Shown here in pieces: positions 32,527 through 43,257 of a stretch of 64,000 nt of DNA. The translations under genes were made by a program, and so were the position numbers. The DNA is taken from assembly GCA_028284865.1 (NCBI GenBank), contig JANQQV010000006.1, forward strand, positions 62,001-126,000, in the 5' to 3' direction. The DNA is from Rhodothermales bacterium. GTDB taxonomy: Bacteria; Bacteroidota; Rhodothermia; Rhodothermales; UBA10348. Numbering within the stretch: the stretch's first letter is position 1; each line of letters starts with the position of its first letter. Below the pieces are notes generated by a model. It was not told the DNA's origin. It searched no databases and worked only from the letters and a program-made list of their open reading frames with translations.

Positions 32527-35031
32527 CTACTCGCTCGCTGGAGCCCCACGATCTTCGAGCCACTGGACCAGCGCCGGTAGGAAGAACAATGCTGCAGCCA
32601 GGGTCGCTCCGATGCCCATGACGGCCAGCTGACCGATCGACTCAAGTCCCGGATGGAAGCTGAGCAATAGCCCCGCAAATCCGATCATCGTCGTCAGCGA
32701 GCCGATGGCCACGTGTTCTCCGGTCGATCGCAGCACCGATCGGATCGAGCCTCTCCCCTCTTCCATGTACCGATGCACAAGGTGCACGCCGGCATCATTG
32801 CCGATACCCAGAACGGCAGGCAGCACGATGAGATTGTAGAAGTTGAGGCGCGCGCCGAAGAGTTCGACCAGCAACAACATCCACAGAATGCCCACCATCA
32901 GTGGCAACAAGGCCAGCAGAGTCCATCGAAGCGTGCCGAAGTTGATGAACATCAGCAAAACGACGATGACCAGGGTGGCCAACACCATCCAGGGGGCTTC
33001 GCCCTGCATCAGCTTGAGCATGTCGGCCGCAACCAGGGACGTTGACCCGGCATGATGCACCGTTCCATCGTCCGCCTCTATGAAACCGACGTCGTCGGAG
33101 AAGGCCATCGACTGCCGCCCGTCAGACAGGCCGTGCAGCGGGTAGATGATGACGAAATTGCCCAGTTCGCCCGTCTTGGAGGTGAACTGCTCCCGCAGGA
33201 ATTCAGGCACTTCCTCAAAGGCCAGAACCCGCTCAGTGCTCGCCGCCAATCGCAGACGCTCCATATCCTCGGAATCATCTTCGCGGAGGTACTTGTCGTC
33301 CAGCAATTCTCGAATACCGGCAAGCCGCTCCAATCGCTCCGCTTGGGCCTCAGCGGTCATCGGGAAGCGGTCCTGAAGGGACTCCACCCGATCAATGGTA
33401 GGGCTGAGTGAATCGGACTCGATCTTCGCATTGAGTGCTGCGGTGACGGGCGCAATCTGGTCGGCATTGTCGACCACCACGTAGGCCGGATTTCGACGGC
33501 GACGGTCGTTGAACACTTCGCGCACGATGTCACGGCGCGCCTCGTATTCCTCGTAGGTCGGTTCGAGTTCACCGAACCGGTATTCAAACTCCACGCGCGG
33601 CAGGAAGACGATCGCCGCCACGACCGCCAGGACACTTACAGCCAGCACACCACGAGCCGCCGGGTACCGCCCCCCTTTCGAAACGGGAGCCATTGAGCTG
33701 GCACTGGCTTCCATATTCAGAAGGCCAATCCGCTCGAATACGGAAAGCAATGCCGGCATGACGAAGAGCATGGCCATCAGTGCAAACAGGATCCCGAAGC
33801 CGGCAATGAACCCGAACTGACTGAATCCGCGAAAATCAGCCACAACCAACACGAATAGGGCCATCGCCGTGGTCAATGCGCCGATTGTGATGGCCTGGCC
33901 GGTGCTGGCAAACGTGGTCTCAGCAGCATCGATCACCGATTTGCCAGAAGCGCGCTCCTCGGAGTAGCGCGCGTAAAAGTGTATCCCGTAATCGATGCCC
34001 AGGCCAAACAAGACGAGGCCCAGTGTCGATGTCATGAGATTCAGCTGTCCGTAGGCCAGGTCCGCCAACCCGAATGTCCAGGACAGGCTCATCAGCAGCG
34101 GAAGACCAATCACCATGGCCAGGATCGGGACACGGACCAACTCGGCCAGGAAGACCTTGCCTCTGAACGTCCAGCCGACGCGCGCGGTGTAGGATTTGTA
34201 GAAGAAGTAGGCAACCACGAAGAGCAGCACGGCCAGCACACCGGAGCCGAATGAATCGAGCACGTCTTGCTGGATGGTCGTGATTTCGGTCATCTGACGA
34301 TACAGGCGACCCGCCGTCGTGATCTGCATCTCTGGATGGAATGACGCCGGATCTGATGCGGCAATGACGTCATCAATTCCTGCATAGGCATGCTCGATGA
34401 AGGCGATGTCCGAGGAGGCTTCGGCCGGGAAGAATCGAAGCACCATCGTCAGACTGTCATCGGAGATCGGATACTCCTTGGAGACGATCTCATTGTAGAT
34501 GGCCGACAGCTCCTCTCCTACCGAGTCTGGCTCGGCTTCCTCTTCGTCCTCCAGATCGAAGAACATCGGATTCGCATCCAGTCGCGCTTCGACAATCTTG
34601 TCGTCGAGCCAATTCTCGAGCAGATCCAGCTCAGCAGGCGTTGCGAAGTAGAGTGCGTTCTGCTTCAGGAAATCCGTTTCCTTGCGGTATTCCACCCGCT
34701 GGAAGACGTTCTCGTCATCGGCCTCCGTTCGAAGGGCCAGGACTTGCGGAATGATGGCTTCGGCAAAGGCTTTGTTGGCTTCGAACGACGGGCTCTGGAT
34801 GGCGATGGCGGCTTCGCTCTCTCCGCCCACGGTTTCCCGCAACCTTTCCAGGGCCTGGACGCTAGGATACTCGGGTGGAATCAGGTTGGCCAGGTCCGTA
34901 TCGATGCGCAGGTTTATCGCTTGCCGAACGCCCAGCGTCGACAGGATCGCTGCCAACAGCAACACCCACACTGCGTGCCGGACCACTCCTCGAATGAGGG
35001 GTCGCAGCCGCTCGAACACCTGATGCATCAT
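32527..35031 (-). CDS. RND/MMPL family transporter (HpnN-like)
   Basis: Two SSD-like halves, GLGIDYGIHFYARYSEE and GIGNDAGVHLVHRYMEE motifs; start at MMHQVFERL. Confidence 0.87.
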   Translation of the reverse strand: MMHQVFERLRPLIRGVVRHAVWVLLLAAILSTLGVRQAINLRIDTDLANLIPPEYPSVQALERLRETVGGESEAAIAIQSPSFEANKAFAEAIIPQVLALRTEADDENVFQRVEYRKETDFLKQNALYFATPAELDLLENWLDDKIVEARLDANPMFFDLEDEEEAEPDSVGEELSAIYNEIVSKEYPISDDSLTMVLRFFPAEASSDIAFIEHAYAGIDDVIAASDPASFHPEMQITTAGRLYRQMTEITTIQQDVLDSFGSGVLAVLLFVVAYFFYKSYTARVGWTFRGKVFLAELVRVPILAMVIGLPLLMSLSWTFGLADLAYGQLNLMTSTLGLVLFGLGIDYGIHFYARYSEERASGKSVIDAAETTFASTGQAITIGALTTAMALFVLVVADFRGFSQFGFIAGFGILFALMAMLFVMPALLSVFERIGLLNMEASASSMAPVSKGGRYPAARGVLAVSVLAVVAAIVFLPRVEFEYRFGELEPTYEEYEARRDIVREVFNDRRRRNPAYVVVDNADQIAPVTAALNAKIESDSLSPTIDRVESLQDRFPMTAEAQAERLERLAGIRELLDDKYLREDDSEDMERLRLAASTERVLAFEEVPEFLREQFTSKTGELGNFVIIYPLHGLSDGRQSMAFSDDVGFIEADDGTVHHAGSTSLVAADMLKLMQGEAPWMVLATLVIVVLLMFINFGTLRWTLLALLPLMVGILWMLLLVELFGARLNFYNLIVLPAVLGIGNDAGVHLVHRYMEEGRGSIRSVLRSTGEHVAIGSLTTMIGFAGLLLSFHPGLESIGQLAVMGIGATLAAALFFLPALVQWLEDRGAPASE

Positions 35032-35231
35032 ACCTGACTCACAAATTCCTGACAGTCGACGATGGGATGCGGATCGAACCCGGAAAAGAGCCGATAGGTC
35101 CGAAGTCGCACCCTCCGCACGTTTTTCACCAGAAACCTGCTGCTCCGTACCTTCCGCATTGGCTAGGTTTCCGATCGGAGCGCACAACCAGCCTTCACGG
35201 CTCCCCACCCAGTAGCCAAACCCGCCCGAGC

Positions 35232-35663
35232 ATGCACAGCAATCCCAATACCTACGACGCCCTGGAAGTTGGCCAGACCAACATCATCCATCGCACGATT
35301 ACCGCTGAAGATGTCCAGACCTTCGCCGATGTGACCGGAGACGACAATCCGATCCACATCGATGAGGAAGCTGCCGCCCAGACGCGCTTCGGCAAGCCGA
35401 TCGTTCACGGCGTCTTTCTACTGGGCATCATTTCGAAAGCTCTGGGACGGGATTTCCCGGGCCCGGGATGTGTTGCCGTGAGCCTCTCGGCGCGCTTCCT
35501 TCGTCCAGTACCTGTTGGATCAGAGGTTTCGGTCGAAGTCAGAGTGGCCGAGAAAATCGAAAAGCATCGCCACGTCAAAATGAAGACGTACGTCTACCTC
35601 GGCAAAAAAATGTGCGTTGCCGGCGACGCGACGCTGATTCCTCCAGGAGAAGGCGCGGTCTGA
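35232..35663 (+). CDS. MaoC-family (R)-hydratase
   Basis: DVQTFADVTGDDNPIHIDEEAAAQTRFGKPIVHG hotdog/MaoC motif. Confidence 0.87.
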   Translation: MHSNPNTYDALEVGQTNIIHRTITAEDVQTFADVTGDDNPIHIDEEAAAQTRFGKPIVHGVFLLGIISKALGRDFPGPGCVAVSLSARFLRPVPVGSEVSVEVRVAEKIEKHRHVKMKTYVYLGKKMCVAGDATLIPPGEGAV

Positions 35664-35769
35664 CCAGGAAGCCGCGGCATGTCATGCAGATGTAACGGTA
35701 GCCGCGGCTACTTCAAGCGCAGAGCTGCTGGCCGTGACTACGGTCACACTCGACGGATTCGCTGGTCCG

Positions 35770-37257
35770 CTACCGGATGAACTTGTACGTCCGGCCGGCT
35801 CCGATCTGTTCGCCCACTTCGACTTGATTCAGAATGGCGAGCGAGAGTGCGTCAATGCCCTGCGGCATGGGAATACCACCGATCAATGAGCTGAACGGCT
35901 GCGCGGAGCGCGCCTCGGCCAGAGCAACGCGATCAGGCTGTGTATTCAGGATTGAAGGGTCCGTCTCCTGACGGAAGCCTGACATGGTGGAAGCGAACGT
36001 CGGCGAATACGTCGACCAGGAGGAGCGAAGCGCCATGCCTGTGAACTGGAAGACCATTCCGGAGAAATCGATGAACTGGTAGCGGAGCCGTAGCTCTTGC
36101 CCATCGCTGTTGGTCGCGTCCACGACGACATATTGCATGGGCATACCGCCGGCCTGCCCCATTCCACTTTCCACCACCTGTACACCCTGTTCGGATGCGA
36201 CGGCTTCGGCCGCATCCCGGGCGCGGCTGTACTGCTGATTGATCTGCATGACGATAATCGCCTGCTGACTCTCGGGCACCATCACGACCTGGGTAGGCTG
36301 GTTGATGACCTGAAATCCTCCGGGTACGGGAAAACGGAAAGCCATGCCCGGGTGATAGAACGTGTTGTCGCGAACGAATCCTTGTCGTGGATCCTCGCCG
36401 AACACCATACCATCCACATGGCGGAACAGCGAATAACGGCCCACCTTGTTCTGGACGATGCCCTGCTCCGTCAAATAAGCCGAGCGTTCGACCATATAGG
36501 CCTCCCGATCACCTGGATCCGGATGAGAAGACAGCAGCGTCGGCAGCTCCGCACCGGCCTGTTCGGACAGGCGTTTCAAGGAGCGGAAAAATGCCGAGCC
36601 TTGGGAGGCATCGTAGCCGGCCAAGGCCGCGTATTCCACGCCCAGTTGGTCGGACTCCTCTTCTGCCCCTCGCCCGTACTTGAGGAACAGGAGCTGGGTC
36701 GCGGTGCCCCCCATGTTGAGGATGTTTTCGGCGGCGTTGCCGCCAAAAATGGCCTGACCTCCGATGGCTCCGAGCAGCAACGCGCTTGTTCCGAATTGCT
36801 GACGCCACATGGCCTTCGAACCGTGGCGCCCGACCACGTGACCGATTTCATGACCCAGGACGACAGCCAGCTGGGCCTCGTTCTCCATGTGCGCCATGAG
36901 TCCCCGGGTGACATAGATGTATCCCCCGGGCAGCGCAAAGGCGTTCACCACCGGGCTGTCCAGCACGCGGAAGTAAAACTGCATGTTGGAAAAGGCCGGA
37001 TCGACGCCCGGTCGACGCGCGTGGCTCAGGGCGACCAGCGCCTGTCCCAACGAGTCCACGTAGGCCGTCACTTCGGGATCATCGTAGAGGCCGTACTGCG
37101 CAACGATCTGGGGATCAGCCTCCCTGCCTACCTGGATTTCCTCGGCCGGGGACCAGGCATAGTTGAAGGCACGTCGACCTGAAATGGGATTCGTAGATGC
37201 CGCACAGCCACTGAGAAAAACGGTGACCAGGAGAAGTGGCAATAGAATTCGGTTCAT
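35770..37257 (-). CDS. M48-family metalloprotease, lipoprotein
   Basis: Lipobox LSGCA; VVLGHEIGHVVGRHG (HExxH); start at MNRILLPLLL. Confidence 0.88.
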   Translation of the reverse strand: MNRILLPLLLVTVFLSGCAASTNPISGRRAFNYAWSPAEEIQVGREADPQIVAQYGLYDDPEVTAYVDSLGQALVALSHARRPGVDPAFSNMQFYFRVLDSPVVNAFALPGGYIYVTRGLMAHMENEAQLAVVLGHEIGHVVGRHGSKAMWRQQFGTSALLLGAIGGQAIFGGNAAENILNMGGTATQLLFLKYGRGAEEESDQLGVEYAALAGYDASQGSAFFRSLKRLSEQAGAELPTLLSSHPDPGDREAYMVERSAYLTEQGIVQNKVGRYSLFRHVDGMVFGEDPRQGFVRDNTFYHPGMAFRFPVPGGFQVINQPTQVVMVPESQQAIIVMQINQQYSRARDAAEAVASEQGVQVVESGMGQAGGMPMQYVVVDATNSDGQELRLRYQFIDFSGMVFQFTGMALRSSWSTYSPTFASTMSGFRQETDPSILNTQPDRVALAEARSAQPFSSLIGGIPMPQGIDALSLAILNQVEVGEQIGAGRTYKFIR

Positions 37258-37282
37258 AGGGAATAGGCGACGGGATGGAGCC

Positions 37283-38485
37283 TCAAGGCGCTGTTTGTAC
37301 GGTGCCCGTTTCGGGAGCGTGCTGCTCACGAAGGTCGGCTGGGTTCGGTTCCTCTCCGGGCTGGCGAATCTGACCGCCTTTGTCCACCTCAATGGTTCGA
37401 CAGGCATCAGAAGCCAGATGGTTGTGGACAATCTCCCGGCGGGCTGCCGTGGTGATGCTCTGACCGACGGCCTCTGATCCCAGAATACCCAGGAAGGCCT
37501 CGATGCGGGCCGGATCCAGGTTGTCGAACACGTCATCAAGCAGCAGAATCGGTCGCTCATTGCCCCGCTCCTGCATGTAGTCGTACTGCGCCAACTTGAG
37601 CGCCATACCGAACGTGCGATGCTGTCCCTGGGAGGCGAACCGCCGGACGGGTAGCTCATCGAGATAGAAGTCCAGATCGTGACGGTGCGGTCCGCACATG
37701 GTCATTCCCCGCTCCTGCTCGCGGTGGGCCAGTGACCTGAGTTCGGAAGCGAGCGCTTCTCTGACATCCGCGCGATCAGACACCGGTTGGGCGAAGGGTC
37801 GGTACGTCAGGTGCGGACGCTCGGCCACTTCACTGATGCGCTGATACGCCTCGTCGAGGTGCGTGGTGAAGTCATCTACGAAGGCCAATCGAGCAGCGAT
37901 GATGGCCGCTCCGGGTTCAAGAAGTCCCTGTGTAAGTCCTTCCAGGACAACTGGATCCGCTGGTTGTCGGAATCGTCGGGCGCGATTGAGCAGCTCATTA
38001 CGCTGCTTCAGTGCAAGCCGATACCGAAGCAGGTGATCCAGATAGACCGGGCTCGACTGCGAGATGATATTGTCGATGAACCGACGTCTGAATTCCGGTC
38101 CCTCAGCTGTCAGTCGCTGATCGCCCGGAGAGAACACAACGACTGGAAACCGGCCCACGATATCAATCAGTCGCTCGAGCGGAGCCCCGTTGACGAATAC
38201 CTTCTTTCCCTCTCCCGGCACGAATGCTACCCGAACCTTCTGCTCGCCCCTCGATTCGGTATCGAAGGTCCCTGTGACCTCATAGTACGGGGCGCCTTTT
38301 CGAAGGACGACCTGCTCCTTGGAAGTCAGGAAGCTGCGCGAAAGGCACAGCATGTGGATGGACTCCAGAATGTTCGTCTTGCCTGCGCCGTTGGGACCGA
38401 TGATGACGTTCACGCCGTCGTCAAAGGCCACTGAGCTGTCCTCGTGCGCTCGCACCCCACGAATATGTAATGACCGAAGAACCAC
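37283..38485 (-). CDS. recF: DNA replication/repair protein RecF
   Basis: VVLRSLHIRGVRAHEDSSVAFDDGVNVIIGPNGAGKTNILESI, SQGQHRTFGMALKLAQ, ILLLDDVFDNLD; GTG start inferred. Confidence 0.92.
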   Translation of the reverse strand: MVLRSLHIRGVRAHEDSSVAFDDGVNVIIGPNGAGKTNILESIHMLCLSRSFLTSKEQVVLRKGAPYYEVTGTFDTESRGEQKVRVAFVPGEGKKVFVNGAPLERLIDIVGRFPVVVFSPGDQRLTAEGPEFRRRFIDNIISQSSPVYLDHLLRYRLALKQRNELLNRARRFRQPADPVVLEGLTQGLLEPGAAIIAARLAFVDDFTTHLDEAYQRISEVAERPHLTYRPFAQPVSDRADVREALASELRSLAHREQERGMTMCGPHRHDLDFYLDELPVRRFASQGQHRTFGMALKLAQYDYMQERGNERPILLLDDVFDNLDPARIEAFLGILGSEAVGQSITTAARREIVHNHLASDACRTIEVDKGGQIRQPGEEPNPADLREQHAPETGTVQTAP

Positions 38486-38602
38486 GCGTGCCAGAATGGT
38501 ATTTTGCTGCCGGGAGCCGGCTGTTCGACCAACGCCCCGGCTCCGTCTTCGTTCGCCACCCACTCTTCCAGCCGATCGCGGCATAGACGCGCGACCCGAC
38601 CC

Positions 38603-39538
38603 ATGAGCCAACGTCCTCCCCTCTTCGATGAATTGCAGAAGCTCGCCACCGAGCAACGCAATCCGCGCTCGATGCAGATCGACACGGCGTCGGTTTCCGG
38701 TATCCTGGAGATCATGAATCAGGAAGACCGACTGGTCGCGGAAGCCGTCGGAACGCAGCTCGAATGGATCGGTCAGGCGGTCGACTTGATCGTCGATTCC
38801 TTCCGCAGCGGTGGGCGGCTGTTCTACGCCGGAGCCGGTACGAGCGGACGTCTCGGAATTCTGGATGCATCAGAATGCCCTCCGACGTTCGGAACGGACC
38901 CGGAAATGGTTCAGGGATTGATTGCCGGAGGCCTTCCCGCTGTTTTCCAGGCCCAGGAAGGCGCTGAAGACCTCGAAGAGAACGGAGCTGCTGCCCTGGA
39001 TGAGGCGGGCGTCCGCGCGGGCGATGTCGTTTGCGGCATTGCGGCCAGCAGACGCACACCATTCGTGATCGGCGCTGTGAAGCATGCCCGCACCCTGGGC
39101 TGCAAGACCCTGTTCGTGACATGCACACCTCGATCGGCCTTCAACATTGATGTGGATGTGGCGATTTGCCCAGTCGTGGGACCGGAAGTCATCATGGGGT
39201 CGACCCGGATGAAAAGCGGCACCGCGCAGAAACTCGTCCTCAACATGCTGACCACGGCCTCGATGATCCGCATGGGCAAGGTCTACGAGAACATGATGGT
39301 CGACCTTCAGATGACCAATGCCAAACTGGTCGAGCGCTCCAAGCGAACCGTCATGACAGTAACCGGCATTGACTATGAGCAGGCCACCGAGGTCTTGTCC
39401 GCGGCCGGTGGGCACGTGAAAACCGCCTTGGTGATGCATTTGGCAGGGGTTTCGCGCGATGACGCTGTCCGTCGCCTGGGCGCTGCATCAGGCTTTGTGC
39501 GTCCGGCCATTGAAGATCGGACGTATACGCCATCGTGA
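38603..39538 (+). CDS. murQ: N-acetylmuramic acid 6-phosphate etherase
   Basis: FYAGAGTSGRLGILDASECPPTFGTDP, EVIMGSTRMKSGTAQKLVLNM. Confidence 0.93.
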   Translation: MSQRPPLFDELQKLATEQRNPRSMQIDTASVSGILEIMNQEDRLVAEAVGTQLEWIGQAVDLIVDSFRSGGRLFYAGAGTSGRLGILDASECPPTFGTDPEMVQGLIAGGLPAVFQAQEGAEDLEENGAAALDEAGVRAGDVVCGIAASRRTPFVIGAVKHARTLGCKTLFVTCTPRSAFNIDVDVAICPVVGPEVIMGSTRMKSGTAQKLVLNMLTTASMIRMGKVYENMMVDLQMTNAKLVERSKRTVMTVTGIDYEQATEVLSAAGGHVKTALVMHLAGVSRDDAVRRLGAASGFVRPAIEDRTYTPS

Positions 39539-39598
39539 CGGACCTGAGCGCACTTCGCTTCGTACATCACCCGCTTTTTCGCACCAGCACGTCTTGCG

Positions 39599-42500
39599 GT
39601 GTCGCTTGAACTGATCCGGACCCGAATCGCGTCGGCCTCTTTCAGCCGACGTCTTTCCGAATGGGCCTCCCCTTTTGAGGGCGGCGCAAACGGGAGTGAT
39701 ATGCCCGGTTCTGGCCGCAGCGTCTCCATTCGAGGCGCGGTGGGCTCTCTTCCCGCATTCCTGGCGGCCAACGCATTCCTGGAGTCATCCCGGCCCATGT
39801 TGTGCCTGCTGCCCGATGATGATGCGGCCGCATTCTTTGGTTCGGACCTGCAGCAGATTCTGGGCTCTGATGACAATGTCATCCTGCTTCCGGTTTCAGA
39901 CAATCGGCCCTTTGACCCCGAACACATGCCTGATCCGGCGCCCACGATGGCGCGCGGAGATGTGTTGGAGAGACTGAAGGACGGTTTCAAGGGGATTTTG
40001 GTTTGCAGTATCCCTGCCTTCTCCGAAAAAGTCCCCCCGGTCGAAGCCGTCCAGTCAGCGACGCTCGACATCGAGACCGGGATGGAAATGGATCCAGAAG
40101 ACGTGATCGAACGGCTCGTCCTGCAAGGGTTCACGCGGACTGAGTTCGTACAGGCTCCGGGCGATCTCGCCCTTCGAGGCGGCATCCTGGATGTCTTCCC
40201 CTACACGGGGTCCTATCCCATCCGCATCGAGTTTTTTGGCGATGAGATCGACTCCATTCGCGAGTTCGACATCCACAGCCAACGATCGGTCAGTCGCCGT
40301 AATTCAGCACGCATCGTGCCGAATCTCGAAGGACAGGCCACCGACGTCAATGCTCGCATTCCGCTCACGGATCACCTGGATTCGAATACGCTCGTCGTCC
40401 AGATGGATGGAGCGGCGCTTATTGAAGCGGCGGACGTTTTGTTGGCTGAGCGGACAAAGCAACGGGACGCAGCGCTCGAACGGGCAGCTTCCGATGCTCC
40501 CGACGAGCAGGTCACAACCGACGATGAGGACGATCCCGATGTGGCCGCGATCCGGCCAGGAAGTGACCTTCCGGATGTTGATGCACTGTACATCGGAGGC
40601 ACCTCCATGCAAGGCCTCCTCCTCCCTTTCGACACCATTCATGTCGGTTCTTTTCAGGAATTGGCTGAGGAGCAAATCAGTGTCACATCCCAACCCCAGC
40701 CTGGCTTTAGTTCCCGTATCGCGTTGCTGCGCAAGCAGATCCTGGAAAATCACCAGAACGAACTGGACACGCTGATCCTCTGTGACAACCGGGGCCAGGA
40801 AGCGCGCCTGATGGAGCTTCTCGAAGATGACATCGAGTCTGGCAGGGTGCGCCTCAAGACGGAATCACTGCATCGCGGGTTCGAGATTCCCGAACTTCAG
40901 CTGGCACTCTACACCGATCACCAGATCTTCGGTCGCTACCACCGACCTACGGCTCGCAAGCAGAAGAAGCGATTCGGAGGACTCAGTCTCCGCGAACTCC
41001 ACCAGCTGACCCCCGGCGATTTCGTGGTACACATCGACTACGGTATCGGTCGATTCGCCGGAATGGAGCACATTGAAGTACGCGGCCGAAAGCAAGAAGC
41101 CGTTCGCCTCCAGTATCTGAACGGCGATACGCTCTATGTAAATGTGGGTGCGCTGTACAAGCTGCACAAGTACAAGGGCAAGGAAGGTCATCAGCCGCAG
41201 CTGACCAAGTTGGGGTCTGGTCAGTGGGAAAAGGCGAAGTCCAGGACCAAGTCGCGTGTCAAAGACATCGCACGAGACCTGATCAGACTGTACGCCAAGC
41301 GCAAGGCATCTGAAGGCCACCCCTACCCCGAGGACACGGTCTGGCAGCGCGAACTCGAGGCGTCGTTTCAGTTCGAAGACACGCCCGATCAGGCATCGAC
41401 CGCCGCTGCCGTCAAGGAAGACATGCAGAAGCCGCAGCCCATGGACCGCCTGGTGTGTGGGGATGTCGGTTTTGGCAAGACCGAGATTGCCATCCGGGCT
41501 GCGTTCAAGGCTGCCCAGGACGGCAAGCAGGTTGCGGTACTCGTGCCCACGACCGTCCTGGCGATGCAGCACTTCCGCACCTTCTCCAAACGATTGGCTC
41601 ATTATCCGATCAAGTTGGGCGTTTTGTCCCGTTTCCGGACGTCTGCGCAGCAAAAAGAGACGTTGGCAGAACTGGAAGCCGGTCAGATCGATATCCTGAT
41701 CGGAACGCATCGGCTGATCTCCAAAGACGTCGTCTTCAAGGACCTGGGTCTGCTGATTGTGGATGAAGAGCAGCGATTCGGCGTCGGAATGAAGGAGAAG
41801 CTCCGCAAGCTTCGTGTCAACGTCGACACCCTGACCTTGACGGCCACCCCGATTCCGAGAACGCTTCAGTTCTCGCTCATGGGCGCACGTGATCTATCCA
41901 TCATTGCGACCGCTCCCGACAACCGGCAGCCCATCCAGACAGAGATCCACGCTTTCGACAAGGATCTTATCCGCGATGCCCTGATGTACGAAATCAATCG
42001 GGGTGGTCAGGTCTTCTTCATACACAACCGTGTGCAGTCCATCGAAGAAGTCTCGGCCATGATTCGCATGCTTGTACCGAACGTCCGGATTCAGACAGCG
42101 CACGGTCAGATGAAGGGACCCGAGCTCGAGCGCATCATGATGGGTTTTGTGGAGGGGGAATTCGATGTTCTGGTGAGCACCAACATCATCGAGAACGGCC
42201 TCGATATCGCAAATGCGAACACGATCATCATCAATCGGGCTGATCACTTCGGACTGGCCGAGCTGCATCAGCTTCGAGGCCGGGTGGGCCGTTCGAATCG
42301 CAAGGCGTTCTGCTACCTGCTCGTCCCTTCCATCCACAGTCTAACACGCGAAGCCAAGCAGCGCCTGCAGGCGGTCGAGGAGTTCAGCGACCTGGGTAGC
42401 GGCTTTCATTTGGCGATGCGTGATCTCGACATCCGTGGTGCCGGTAACATGCTTGGCGCTGAGCAGAGCGGCTTCATTGCCGATGTTGGATTCGAGACCT

Positions 42501-43051
42501 ATCACCGCATCCTCGACGAGGCTGTCGAAGAGCTTCGTACGGAAGAGTTCGCTGCCGTATTCGAGGAGGAGCGAAAACCACGGGCAACCGAGACGGCGAT
42601 CGATGTGGATGCGGACGCACTGATTCCGGAGACCTATTTGTCAAACCGGATCGAGCGGCTCAACCTGTACCGTCGAATATCTGAGTGCCCCAGCCGAGAA
42701 GAGCTTGACGCGGTCGCCGACGAAATGGCCGACCGGTTCGGACCGCTCCCCGCCGAAGTAGAGAATCTGATCACAGGAGTCGAGCTCAAGATTTCAGGTC
42801 AGGGTCTTCGACTCACCAAGATCACGTTCAAGAACGAGCGACTTTTCCTTGGCTTCCCTTCCACGGATGACGACCCCTGGTTTTACGAGAATCTGTTCCA
42901 CGGATTGCTCGCCGCTCTTGGTGATCTCGACCATCGTTATGTGCTCAAGGAAAGTCGGGGCGGAAAGCTTCGAGCCATCATCCAGGATGTCCCAGACCTC
43001 GGGACCTGCAAGACGCTTCTTCATGACCTGACCGACAAGGTCCTGGCCTGA
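39599..43051 (+). CDS. mfd: Transcription-repair coupling factor
   Basis: UvrB-homology N-term, CarD-like LTPGDFVVHIDYGIGRFAGME, SF2 helicase motifs; GTG start. Confidence 0.95.
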   Translation: MSLELIRTRIASASFSRRLSEWASPFEGGANGSDMPGSGRSVSIRGAVGSLPAFLAANAFLESSRPMLCLLPDDDAAAFFGSDLQQILGSDDNVILLPVSDNRPFDPEHMPDPAPTMARGDVLERLKDGFKGILVCSIPAFSEKVPPVEAVQSATLDIETGMEMDPEDVIERLVLQGFTRTEFVQAPGDLALRGGILDVFPYTGSYPIRIEFFGDEIDSIREFDIHSQRSVSRRNSARIVPNLEGQATDVNARIPLTDHLDSNTLVVQMDGAALIEAADVLLAERTKQRDAALERAASDAPDEQVTTDDEDDPDVAAIRPGSDLPDVDALYIGGTSMQGLLLPFDTIHVGSFQELAEEQISVTSQPQPGFSSRIALLRKQILENHQNELDTLILCDNRGQEARLMELLEDDIESGRVRLKTESLHRGFEIPELQLALYTDHQIFGRYHRPTARKQKKRFGGLSLRELHQLTPGDFVVHIDYGIGRFAGMEHIEVRGRKQEAVRLQYLNGDTLYVNVGALYKLHKYKGKEGHQPQLTKLGSGQWEKAKSRTKSRVKDIARDLIRLYAKRKASEGHPYPEDTVWQRELEASFQFEDTPDQASTAAAVKEDMQKPQPMDRLVCGDVGFGKTEIAIRAAFKAAQDGKQVAVLVPTTVLAMQHFRTFSKRLAHYPIKLGVLSRFRTSAQQKETLAELEAGQIDILIGTHRLISKDVVFKDLGLLIVDEEQRFGVGMKEKLRKLRVNVDTLTLTATPIPRTLQFSLMGARDLSIIATAPDNRQPIQTEIHAFDKDLIRDALMYEINRGGQVFFIHNRVQSIEEVSAMIRMLVPNVRIQTAHGQMKGPELERIMMGFVEGEFDVLVSTNIIENGLDIANANTIIINRADHFGLAELHQLRGRVGRSNRKAFCYLLVPSIHSLTREAKQRLQAVEEFSDLGSGFHLAMRDLDIRGAGNMLGAEQSGFIADVGFETYHRILDEAVEELRTEEFAAVFEEERKPRATETAIDVDADALIPETYLSNRIERLNLYRRISECPSREELDAVADEMADRFGPLPAEVENLITGVELKISGQGLRLTKITFKNERLFLGFPSTDDDPWFYENLFHGLLAALGDLDHRYVLKESRGGKLRAIIQDVPDLGTCKTLLHDLTDKVLA

Positions 43052-43096
43052 CCCGAAGTCGCAAACTCCCTACGAAGGGGTGCAAAACGGTCATCC

Positions 43097-43120
43097 AAAA
43101 AGGCGCTCTCAGACGCCTTT
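43097..43120. terminator. Bidirectional hairpin between mfd and the WYL regulator gene
   Basis: AAAGGCG (43099-43105) / CGCCTTT (43114-43120) stem with T-run on the minus strand, between convergent genes. Confidence 0.6.
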
Positions 43121-43257
43121 CAGCCGTATGGATGTGTGGGTCCGTCCAACTTTTTGAGCCTGAGAGCTCTGTGATTCTAGCCTGATTCCTTGTTATGCGT
43201 TGTCCCACATAGCATTGTAGGGATTTGAACCATCGCCGATAAAAGTGCTACTTATAT

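Noticed and set aside
36097-37182. 361-aa plus-strand ORF
   Set aside because: Antisense to the M48 protease gene with clear HExxH motif
43185-43232. GTTATGCGTTG (reverse CAACGCATAAC) looks like an integron attC core end
   Set aside because: No complementary RYYYAAC/GTTRRRY partner or imperfect palindrome within ~150 bp at either copy, and no integrase or cassette-like ORFs
43220-43232. gggatttgaacca resembles a tRNA T-arm (GGTTCAAATCC on minus)
   Set aside because: T-stem pairs poorly and no acceptor, D or anticodon arms are found around it
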